A stretch of 64,000 bases of DNA, from the NCBI RefSeq assembly GCF_017161425.1, contig NZ_CP071057.1, positions 1,054,001 to 1,118,000 on the forward strand, read 5' to 3'. Origin of the DNA: Marinicauda algicola (GTDB lineage Bacteria; Pseudomonadota; Alphaproteobacteria; Caulobacterales; Maricaulaceae). Shown one piece after another: positions 37,094-44,088 of this stretch. The translations under genes were made by a program, and so were the position numbers. The notes under the pieces were generated by a model that did not search any database, was not told the DNA's origin, and saw nothing but the letters and a program-made list of their open reading frames with translations. Each line of letters opens with the position of its first letter. Position 1 is the stretch's first letter.

Positions 37094-38424
37094 GCATGGG
37101 CCTCCGTCTGGCGGGGGGCCATCATGTCCCGCAGGACCGAACCCAGACCCTCATGGCGCAAATCGACGGCGATGCCGTCTTCGCCGACGGTCACCCGCTC
37201 GACCAGAAGCTGGACGATGCGGGTTTGCTCCGCCGGATAGAGCGCCGCCCAGAGCTGATCGAACTCGCCGAGCGCCGTGACGACCGCCTTCTCTTCGACG
37301 GTCGGGTTCTCCTCTCGAAGGGCCTTGATCGTTCGGGCCGCGATCTCGGGCGCGCGGATCATGCGGCGGATTTCGCCGACGACGGCGTCCTCGACCATGC
37401 CTGCCGGCAAGCGCAGCGGGCCCGAGGCGTCGCCGGTCGGGCGGTTTCGGATCAGGTCCATCGAGGCGTAGTAGCGGTAGAGGCGCGTGCCCTTCTTCGT
37501 CGCCGTCGGCGTCATCGCTGTGCCGGTCTCGGTGAAGATGATCCCTTTCAGCAAGGCCGGCGTCTGGCGGCGGGTGTTCTTCGCCCGCAGGCGCGGACTC
37601 TCCTGCAGGATGCCGTGCACCTTGTCCCAGAGATCCTGATCGATGATGGCCTCGTGCTCGCCCGGATAGGCCGTGCCCTTGTGCACGGCCTCCCCGAGGT
37701 AGACCCGGTTGTTGATCAGTTTGTAGAGGAAGCCCTTGTCGATCGGCTTGCCGCGCTTGTTCAGAACGCCCTCGGCCGCGAGCGCTTTGGCCAGCGTCGC
37801 GGCGGAGCCGATGGCGACGAAGCGCTCGAAGATCATCCGGACCGTCGCGGCTTCCGCTTCGTTGACGACCAGCTTGCGGTCGCGCACGTCGTAGCCCAGC
37901 GGGACGTGACCGCCCATCCACATGCCGCGCTTGCGGGATGCCGCGACCTTGTCCCGGATGCGCTCGCCGATCACCTCCCGCTCGAACTGTGCGAAGCTGA
38001 GAAGGATGTTCAGGGTCAGGCGGCCCATCGAGGTCGTGGTGTTGAACGACTGCGTGACCGAAACGAAGGTCACCTGATTGCGGTCGAAGATCTCGACCAG
38101 CTTGGCGAAATCCATCAGCGAGCGCGACAGCCGGTCGATCTTGTAGACCACGATCACATCGATCAGACCGGCCTCGACGTCCTGAATGAGACGCTTCAAG
38201 CCCGGGCGCTCAAGCGTGCCACCGGAGAAGCCGCCATCGTCGTAGCGTTCGCGAATGGTGGCCCAGCCTTCCGCTTTCTGGCTCGTCACGAAGGCCTCGC
38301 AAGCATCGCGCTGGGCGTCGAGGCTGTTGAACTCCATGTCGAGCCCTTCCTCGCTCGACTTGCGGGTATAGATGGCGCAGCGCTGGCGGCGCGGTATGAT
38401 GGCGACGGCTTCCTGACGATTCAT
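37090..38424 (-). CDS. Large serine recombinase
   Basis: A 444-residue site-specific recombinase. The N-terminal resolvase domain (residues 14-160) has the catalytic Ser in CAIYTRKSSEEGL, then YDDGGFSGGTLERPGL, VYKIDRLSRSLMDFAKLV and QFEREVIGERIRDK. The recombinase domain (PLGYDVRDRKLVVNEAEA, LYKLINNRVYLGE) and a zinc-ribbon/coiled-coil-like part follow. Such enzymes integrate or excise phage-like elements without needing a tRNA. It is translationally coupled to the DUF2924 remnant upstream and the HTH gene downstream. Confidence 0.93.
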   Translation of the reverse strand: MNRQEAVAIIPRRQRCAIYTRKSSEEGLDMEFNSLDAQRDACEAFVTSQKAEGWATIRERYDDGGFSGGTLERPGLKRLIQDVEAGLIDVIVVYKIDRLSRSLMDFAKLVEIFDRNQVTFVSVTQSFNTTTSMGRLTLNILLSFAQFEREVIGERIRDKVAASRKRGMWMGGHVPLGYDVRDRKLVVNEAEAATVRMIFERFVAIGSAATLAKALAAEGVLNKRGKPIDKGFLYKLINNRVYLGEAVHKGTAYPGEHEAIIDQDLWDKVHGILQESPRLRAKNTRRQTPALLKGIIFTETGTAMTPTATKKGTRLYRYYASMDLIRNRPTGDASGPLRLPAGMVEDAVVGEIRRMIRAPEIAARTIKALREENPTVEEKAVVTALGEFDQLWAALYPAEQTRIVQLLVERVTVGEDGIAVDLRHEGLGSVLRDMMAPRQTEAHA

Positions 38425-38753
38425 CGGTCGTCCCTCCGGGCCTCACGTAGGCCGAAGAAGCGGTAGCCGTTCCACTGCGTGCCGGTGATCGCCCGCGCCA
38501 CCGCCGACAGCGACTTGAACTTGCGCCCCTGCCAGTCAAAACCGTCGTTTATCACCGTGACGGTGTGCTCCACCCCGTCCCATTCACGCACGAGGCGGGT
38601 GCCGACCACCGGGTTGCGGGAATCCGCGATGATCGTCTTGCTCCCGACCCGGCCCGCGATTTCATCGGCCAGCAAGTCCAGCGTCCGCCGCGTCTCGCGG
38701 GACAGGCCGCCGAGGGTCGCCGTGCCGCCGATGTCCGCGCTGCCGGTTTTCAC
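38421..38753 (-). pseudogene. DUF2924 protein, N-terminally truncated
   Basis: The C-terminal 85-90 residues match DUF2924, a small family that travels with serine recombinases: LGGLSRETRRTLDLLADEIA, GTRLVREWDGVEHTVTVI, NDGFDWQGRKFKSLSAVARA, ITGTQWNGYRFFGLR. The usual N-terminal 50-60 residues are missing. Upstream the frame runs antisense through the RepA-like gene, so the family homology stops near 38735, where the two modules were joined. A GTG at 38753 could still start a shortened protein. Confidence 0.65.
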
Positions 38754-39975
38754 GCTCGGCGCACTGCTCGACGACGTGAGCCCGATGCCCGACGACATCA
38801 TCGCGCCGCGCTTGCTGACGCCTGGCGGGATGCTGGTGCTCGGCGGCGCCCCCAAGGTCGGCAAGAGCGACTTCCTGATCAGTCTGCTGGTCCACATGGC
38901 GGCGGGCGTGCCCTTCCTCGGCTTTGCGCCGAGCCGGCCCTTGCGGATCTTCTATCTGCAGGCGGAGATTCAGTACCATTACCTCCGGGAGCGCCTCCAG
39001 GCCATCCGGATCGAGCCGACGCTCCTGGCCGCGGCGCGCGATAATCTCGTCGTCACGCCGAAGGTCCGCATGCTGCTCGACGCCGGCGGCGTGGGCCTGA
39101 CCATCGCCGCGGTTCGCGCCCACTACGGGCATGGCGCGCCCGACATCCTCTGCATCGACCCGATCCGCAATCTCTTCGATGGGGGTCCGGACGGCGGTGG
39201 GGAGAACGACAACACCGCGATGCTCTTCTTCCTGCAGGAGCGGGTCGAAGCGCTGCGGGACGGCGTAGCCCCGGATGCCGGCCTGATCCTCTGCCATCAC
39301 ACCCGCAAGATCACCAAGAAGCAGCTCGTCGAGGACCCGTTCATGGCGCTCTCGGGCGCGGGCAGCCTCCGCAGCTTCTACACCTCCGGCGTGATCATGC
39401 ACCGGCCCGACGAGGACCGACCGGAGCGGATGCTGCATTTCGAACTGCGCAATGGCCCCGGCATCGAGCCGATGATCGTCGACAAGGCGGACGGACGCTG
39501 GATCGCGATCGACCGCTCGGAGACAAGGCTGGTGCGTCGCGAGTTCGGCGAGAAGCTCGACGCCGAGCGCGCGCGCAAACACGACGTGATCCTTCAACTG
39601 CTCTTCGATGAGGCCGAGGCCGGCCGGCTCTATACCGCGCTGCAGTTCGCCGAGAGCTTCGAGAACCAGGCCGGGCTCGGCGGCAAGGACACGATCCGCG
39701 AACGGATCAGCGTGCTGGCCACGAAGGGTTTCATCAAGTTCGTTCGCGATGGCGCGCCGTTCGGTCTGCCGACCTCGCGCTCGAAGTTCGGCTATCTCTG
39801 CGTCGAGGGCATGACGTTCCCGACCGGAGAAGAGACGGCAGACCCCGACACCGGCGAGGTCATGCCCGTCCGGGTCCAGGTCCTTCCCAGCACCTACAAA
39901 TGCCCGCAGAGCGGCGCGGCGCTGCCGGTCGAAAACCCGCTCATCTGGGTCTATCAGACGCAGGAGACCTCGTGA
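38731..39975 (+). CDS. RepA-like AAA ATPase of a phage/plasmid element
   Basis: A 414-residue RecA-fold ATPase. Walker A is GGAPKVGKSDFLISLLVHMA, a Walker-B-like strand is PDILCIDPIRNLFDGG, and the sensor region is LILCHHTRKITKK. The C-terminus carries a winged-helix-like part. The family resembles the RepA/DnaB-like helicases of plasmids and prophages, active in replication of the element. The N-terminus SALPVFTLGALLDDVSPMPDD looks near-complete. It is divergent from the truncated DUF2924 gene and followed by iteron-like repeats. Confidence 0.8.
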   Translation: MSALPVFTLGALLDDVSPMPDDIIAPRLLTPGGMLVLGGAPKVGKSDFLISLLVHMAAGVPFLGFAPSRPLRIFYLQAEIQYHYLRERLQAIRIEPTLLAAARDNLVVTPKVRMLLDAGGVGLTIAAVRAHYGHGAPDILCIDPIRNLFDGGPDGGGENDNTAMLFFLQERVEALRDGVAPDAGLILCHHTRKITKKQLVEDPFMALSGAGSLRSFYTSGVIMHRPDEDRPERMLHFELRNGPGIEPMIVDKADGRWIAIDRSETRLVRREFGEKLDAERARKHDVILQLLFDEAEAGRLYTALQFAESFENQAGLGGKDTIRERISVLATKGFIKFVRDGAPFGLPTSRSKFGYLCVEGMTFPTGEETADPDTGEVMPVRVQVLPSTYKCPQSGAALPVENPLIWVYQTQETS

Positions 39976-40006
39976 TGCACCGGCTCACGTCGCCTACGCG
40001 GACTTA

Positions 40007-40192
40007 CGCAGATTCAAGTTGTGGCAAGTTGGGACAAGTTTGGCAGTCAGGTCCCCAACTACTTTCGCTGCACCTAGCAAAGCCGCGCACCGTCCCGACG
40101 TCTCGCGCACATTCAAGTTGGGAAAGCCCGTCACAACTACCTTGGCTCCAACGCGCTCCGCTGCGCGGCCTTTCGCAGATTCAAGTTGGGAA
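40007..40192 (+). repeat. Iteron-like direct repeats downstream of the RepA-like gene
   Basis: The motif ATTCAAGTTG, usually within CGCAnATTCAAGTTGGGAA, occurs three times (start of ATTCAAG at 40012, 40111 and 40179), with partial copies (GCAAGTTGGGACAAGTTTGG at 40024-40043). The spacing is irregular (99 and 68 bp). Direct repeats next to a replication-type ATPase in a gene-free stretch fit a replication origin or a regulator binding array. Confidence 0.55.
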
Positions 40193-40266
40193 CGCGACCC
40201 ACACAATAGGCCGTCCCAAATTCGATTTCTCCAAAAGATTCAACGTGTTGATGCGCTCTCGAAGTT

Positions 40267-40338
40267 GTGGGGGTGAAAGCCACCCCCTTCGGGGGTGGGG
40301 GAGAACCGCGCCAAGCGGGTTCTCCCACTCCCACCCCC
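40267..40338 (+). promoter_or_regulatory. Attenuator-like set of mutually exclusive hairpins
   Basis: Four arms occur in a row upstream of the RuvC-like gene: A GTGGGGGTG (40267-40275), B CCACCCCC (40280-40287), C with GGGGGTGG and GGAGAACC (40291-40307), and D with GGGTTCTCCCA and CCCACCCCC (40317-40338). A pairs with B, B pairs with C, and C pairs with D, the logic of a transcription attenuator or riboswitch-type leader. No U-run follows D, so translation control or simple structural DNA is equally possible. Confidence 0.4.
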
Positions 40339-40409
40339 AGGGGCTTCGCGCGCGCAGGCACCGTGCCGTCCATCCCCTCACCGACATCAGACGAGAAGGA
40401 CCCACCACC

Positions 40410-40946
40410 ATGAGCCAGTGCCCGTCACCCATCCCCAGGAGCGCGCGCCCTTCGGCCCCGGTCATCGCCACATCTGCGGGCGGCGCCATTCTCGCCCTCG
40501 ACCTCGGCACCACGACAGGTTGGGCGATCCGCGGCCCCGACGGTCTCATCACCAGCGGCACCATCTCGCTGCGTCCGGGCCGCTACGACGGGGGCGGCAT
40601 GCGCTACCTGCGCTTCACCAACTGGCTGACCGAGATCGATCGGCTGTCCGGGCCCATCGCGGCGATCTGGTTCGAGGAGGTCCGGCGACATGTCGGCACG
40701 GATGCCGCACATCTCTACGGCGGTTTCCTGGCGACGTTGACCGCTTGGTGCGAGAGGGAGGGCGTGGCCTATCAGGGCGTGCCCGTCGGTACGATCAAGC
40801 GCTTCGCCACGGGCAAGGGCAATGCCGGCAAGGATGCAGTCGTCGCCGCCGTTCGCGCCCGCGGCTTCAGCCCCGCCGACGACAATGAGGCCGACGCCAT
40901 CGCCATCCTGCTCTGGGCGATCGAGACCCGGGGAGGCGTGCTGTGA
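40410..40946 (+). CDS. RuvC-like Holliday-junction nuclease (phage type)
   Basis: A 178-residue RNase-H-fold protein. After a 25-residue Pro/Ser-rich leader it reads ILALDLGTTTGWAIRG with the first catalytic Asp, then IAAIWFEEVRRHVGTDAAHL with a Glu, GVPVGTIKRFATGKGNAGKD, and the C-terminal DDNEADAIAILLWAIE with acidic residues. This is the order of RuvC-family catalytic carboxylates. It is likely used to resolve branched DNA during replication or packaging of the element. It overlaps the DUF6362 gene start by 4 bp. Confidence 0.82.
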   Translation: MSQCPSPIPRSARPSAPVIATSAGGAILALDLGTTTGWAIRGPDGLITSGTISLRPGRYDGGGMRYLRFTNWLTEIDRLSGPIAAIWFEEVRRHVGTDAAHLYGGFLATLTAWCEREGVAYQGVPVGTIKRFATGKGNAGKDAVVAAVRARGFSPADDNEADAIAILLWAIETRGGVL

Positions 40947-41395
40947 AGTGGACGCCGAGCCTGGTCGAGGAGCGGCTGGCGGAAGCCGCATCGGTTTTGA
41001 AACGACTGCCGGAGCCCCGCCGGCAGGGTTACTTCAACGTCTGGCCGGAGATCCTTCACAGCTTCGCCGACAAGGTCGGGCAGGAGCCAAAGCCGATGCG
41101 CGTCATCCCATCACCCGCCGCGATCAGCCGGATGGAGGAGACGCTCAGCTGGACGGTGGGGCTTGATCCGATCGACGGCAAGATCGTCTGGCTGCGCGCC
41201 TACGGTGAGCGATGGAAAACCATCTGCTGGACCGTCGGATTGCAGCGGTCGGCGGCGCACGAGCACTGGCTCTATGCGCTCTGCGTGATCGCGTGGCGGC
41301 TAAACCGACGTAAAGTCCCCCGGCTCCGGTCGCGCCGCTACGTGATTGAAATGGTCAAAGGGGCTTGCGAGGACCCGGCCAGTCACCCCAATTAA
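40943..41395 (+). CDS. DUF6362 family protein
   Basis: A 150-residue protein resembling the phage-associated DUF6362 family: it starts WTPSLVEERLAEAASVLKRL, has RVIPSPAAISRMEETLSW, and a C-terminal helix-turn-helix-like stretch (RWKTICWTVGLQRSAAHEHW, then YALCVIAWRLNRRKVP). The function is unknown; the pattern suggests DNA binding. The start is GTG overlapping the nuclease stop. Confidence 0.72.
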   Translation: MKWTPSLVEERLAEAASVLKRLPEPRRQGYFNVWPEILHSFADKVGQEPKPMRVIPSPAAISRMEETLSWTVGLDPIDGKIVWLRAYGERWKTICWTVGLQRSAAHEHWLYALCVIAWRLNRRKVPRLRSRRYVIEMVKGACEDPASHPN

Positions 41396-41399
41396 CTTC

Positions 41400-41423
41400 T
41401 TGTCCGTACGTTGTCCGTATGAT
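41400..41423 (+). promoter_or_regulatory. Tandem repeat and -10-like box upstream of the TA operon
   Basis: TTGTCCGTA occurs twice, 11 bp apart (41400-41408, 41411-41419), about one helical turn, and the second copy runs into TATGAT (41418-41423). Ribbon-helix-helix antitoxins typically bind such repeats to repress their own operon. Confidence 0.5.
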
Positions 41424-41449
41424 ACAGAAATTGGGACAGGAGATCAGCC

Positions 41450-41725
41450 ATGCCCGTAGCCGAAGCCAAGTCCGAACGTATCGAGGTGCGCACCACGCCG
41501 ACCATGAAGGCGCTGCTGCAGCGTGCAGCCACGTTTTCGCACAAGAACGTGACGGAGTTCCTGCTCGAGGCGGGCATTCATGCCGCCGAGGAAGCGCTCG
41601 TCGATCGGCGCATGTTCCGGCTGGATGACGCCCAGTGGCAAGCATTCCAGGATGTTCTCGACCGCCCCGTCCAGAGCAAGCCGCGCCTCGCCAGACTGCT
41701 CGCCGAGAAGAGCGTGCTTGAGTGA
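41450..41725 (+). CDS. DUF1778/TacA-type antitoxin
   Basis: A 91-residue ribbon-helix-helix antitoxin: the strand SERIEVRTTPTMKALLQRAA, the helix pair (HKNVTEFLLEAGIHAAEEAL), and a C-terminal toxin-binding tail LDDAQWQAFQDVLDRPVQ with basic and hydrophobic residues. It is paired with the downstream acetyltransferase toxin, whose start it overlaps (ATGA). It neutralises the toxin and represses the operon in characterised members. Confidence 0.9.
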   Translation: MPVAEAKSERIEVRTTPTMKALLQRAATFSHKNVTEFLLEAGIHAAEEALVDRRMFRLDDAQWQAFQDVLDRPVQSKPRLARLLAEKSVLE

Positions 41726-42240
41726 CGGCGGAGAACCAATCGTTCTCTGCCGTCCAAAAGCTCGATGCCTCCCACGACGTCGACGGGTTTGATTGCGGCA
41801 AGGAACCTCTCGATCGATTCCTGCAACGCCACGCTCTGGTCAACCAGAAAGCGGGCAGCGCTCAGACCTATGTCGTGTGCCGCGGGGAACAGCGTGTCGC
41901 GGGCTATTACAGCCTCGCGGTCGGTGCTGTCGAACATGCCGAGGCACCCGGTCGAGTCAGCAAGGGGCTTGCCCGTCATCCGATCCCGGTGATGCTCCTC
42001 GCTCGTCTTGCCATCGACCGGGCCGAGCAGGGAAAGGGGCTGGGCAAGGCGTTGCTCAAGGATGCACTGCTGCGCACGGCTCAAGCTGCCGACATTGCAG
42101 GTATCCGAGCGCTGCTCGTGCATGCCAAGGACGATGAAGCGCGCGCCTGGTACGAGCAGTTCGACTTCGAACCGAGTCCGACCGATCCCTATCACCTCTT
42201 CCTGCTGATGAAAGATCTGCGGGCGCTTCTCGGCGAGTGA
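41722..42240 (+). CDS. GNAT-type toxin (TacT-like)
   Basis: A 172-residue acetyltransferase of the TacT/AtaT type that acetylates the amino group of charged tRNAs and blocks translation. Hallmarks: FDCGKEPLDRFLQRHAL, YYSLAVGAVEH, VMLLARLAIDRAEQGKGLGKALL with the acetyl-CoA loop, VHAKDDEARAWYEQFDFEPS and the C-terminal HLFLLMKDLR. Together with the antitoxin it forms an addiction module that would stabilise the island. Confidence 0.92.
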   Translation: MTAENQSFSAVQKLDASHDVDGFDCGKEPLDRFLQRHALVNQKAGSAQTYVVCRGEQRVAGYYSLAVGAVEHAEAPGRVSKGLARHPIPVMLLARLAIDRAEQGKGLGKALLKDALLRTAQAADIAGIRALLVHAKDDEARAWYEQFDFEPSPTDPYHLFLLMKDLRALLGE

Positions 42241-42711
42241 TCGCAAGCTCGCGAAGCGAAGCGGAAAGTGTCCGCCGGGCACTTTTCGAAGAGACGAAAA
42301 CCCCGGTTCTTGGGTAAATTCTGGCTATCCTCGGGAGAAGCGCGCGCGTCGCGATCACGAGCGCACGGATCCTTTCGCTGGAACCGATCCAAATAAAGGA
42401 TCCGCACTGATCCTTTCGTAACGGATCGGTGCCCATTCACGCCAACATCGCCTGAGCATTCGAGTTCACGGGTCCTTCCTGGCGGAAATCGTATGCTGGC
42501 GGGCGAAGCGCGATGGATCGCCAGCGACAGGGCCGGATTTTTGGGAAGCCACCCGGAATCCGGATCCACGCAGATCCCGAGAAAACACCAACGAACACGC
42601 GCCTGATGGCCGGACGCCCGTCGCGCCCGCTGGACCCCGCACGGAGTCCAGCGCGGCCTCCGGAGTCCAGGACCACAGGTGTCCACTTCGATCCACGGAC
42701 CCATCCGACCC
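42241..42711. other. Gene-free stretch with a weak terminator and repeats
   Basis: I see no credible gene here. A stem AAAGTGTCC/GGGCACTTT with TTTT (42265-42286) may end the toxin operon. Further on, CGGATCCTTT (42366-42375) is an exact inverted repeat of AAAGGATCCG (42395-42404), GATCCTTTCG recurs at 42368 and 42409, and CGGAGTCCAG occurs at 42642 and 42661. These repeats lie upstream of the ParB-methyltransferase gene and could be regulator or ParB-like binding sites. Confidence 0.5.
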
Positions 42712-44088
42712 ATGACACTGAGCTTCGCCCCCGAGCGGATCGAGACCTGGCCGCTTTCGCGCCTCCAGCCCTACGCCAAGAACGCGAAGGTGCACGGCGC
42801 GGACCAGGTCGCCAAGATTGCCGCCAGCATGGCCGAGTTCGGCTGGACCGTGCCCTGCCTCGTGGCCGAGGACGGGGAGCTGATAGCGGGCCACGGCCGC
42901 GTTCTGGCTGCCACGCAGCTCGGGCTGACGGAGGCGCCGGTGATCGTGCTCGGTCATCTGACCGAGGCGCAGCGCCGGGCCTATCGCATCGCGGACAACA
43001 AGCTGACAGAACTCGGAAGCTGGGACGAGGCGTTGCTGTCCGCCGAGCTGCAGGGACTGCTGGCCGAGGACTTCGATCTGTCGCTGGTCGGATTCTCCGA
43101 CGGCGAACTCGACAAGCTCCTCGCGCTCGACCTGGACGCAGACGATGAAGACAGCGGGGCTGGCGGCTCGGTTCCGCCCGTGACCATACCCGAGCCGCCG
43201 CGCAATCCGGCCTCCCGCAAGGGCGATCTATGGATCCTCGGCGATCACCGGCTTCTCTGCGGCGACAGTACGAACCATCAGGATGTACGCCGTCTGATGA
43301 ACGGCGAGCGTGCGGTCCTGTTCGCCACCGACCCGCCGTATCTCGTGGACTACGACGGCTCGAACCACCCGACGCGGAACAAGGACTGGAGCCAGTCCTA
43401 CGGCGTCACCTGGGACGACAGCTCGCAGGGCGCGGAGCTTTACGACGGCTTCATCGCCGCGGCCGTGGCCGAAGCGATCACCGAGGACGCCGCCTGGTAC
43501 TGCTGGCATGCCTCTCGCCGCCAGGCGATGCTGGAAGCGTGCTGGGAGAAGGCCGGCGCCTTCGTCCATCAGCAGATCATCTGGGTGAAGGACCGCGGCG
43601 TCCTGACCCGGTCCCATTACCTCTGGAAGCACGAGCCCTGCTTCATGGGCTGGCGCCGCCCGAACCGCCCGCCGAAGGTCGCCGAGGAGACGCTGCCCTC
43701 GACCTGGGAGATGCCGTCCTTCGCCAAGGATGAGCGCCCCGACCACCCGACGCCGAAACCGCTCGACGCGTTCGGGATCCCGATGCGCCAGCACGTCGCC
43801 CGCGGCGGGCTCTGCTACGAGCCGTTCTCCGGTTCCGGCTCGCAGATCATGGCGGGCGAAGCCAACGGGCGCCGCGTCTTCGCGATGGAGATCAGCCCAG
43901 CCTATGTCGATGTCGCCGTGGAGCGCTGGCAGGCGGACACGGGCCGCGAGGCGGTCCTCGACGGCGACGGCCGGACCTTCGTGCAGGTGAAGACCGAACG
44001 GTTGGGCGGCGACGAAACCGCATCCACGGAAACGACCGACAGCGAACCCGTGTCCGTACCCGCGCGAAAGCGCAAGACCGCCGCGTGA
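42712..44088 (+). CDS. ParB-domain N4/N6 DNA methyltransferase
   Basis: A 458-residue phage-type methyltransferase. Residues 1-110 are a ParB/Srx-like nuclease domain (ETWPLSRLQPYAKNAKVHG, LVAEDGELIAGHGRVLAA, YRIADNKLTELGSWD). The methylase domain follows with the catalytic DPPY at residue 207 and the SAM-binding FSGSGS at residue 372, the beta-class order (motif IV before motif I). It modifies adenine N6 or cytosine N4. No cognate restriction gene is nearby, so it is an orphan, possibly for anti-restriction. It is 1 bp from the next methyltransferase gene. An upstream GTG at 42679 is an alternative start. Confidence 0.92.
   Translation: MTLSFAPERIETWPLSRLQPYAKNAKVHGADQVAKIAASMAEFGWTVPCLVAEDGELIAGHGRVLAATQLGLTEAPVIVLGHLTEAQRRAYRIADNKLTELGSWDEALLSAELQGLLAEDFDLSLVGFSDGELDKLLALDLDADDEDSGAGGSVPPVTIPEPPRNPASRKGDLWILGDHRLLCGDSTNHQDVRRLMNGERAVLFATDPPYLVDYDGSNHPTRNKDWSQSYGVTWDDSSQGAELYDGFIAAAVAEAITEDAAWYCWHASRRQAMLEACWEKAGAFVHQQIIWVKDRGVLTRSHYLWKHEPCFMGWRRPNRPPKVAEETLPSTWEMPSFAKDERPDHPTPKPLDAFGIPMRQHVARGGLCYEPFSGSGSQIMAGEANGRRVFAMEISPAYVDVAVERWQADTGREAVLDGDGRTFVQVKTERLGGDETASTETTDSEPVSVPARKRKTAA

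Noticed and set aside
40007-40192. CRISPR array
   Set aside because: The repeats are short, few, irregularly spaced and not palindromic, and no cas gene is present.
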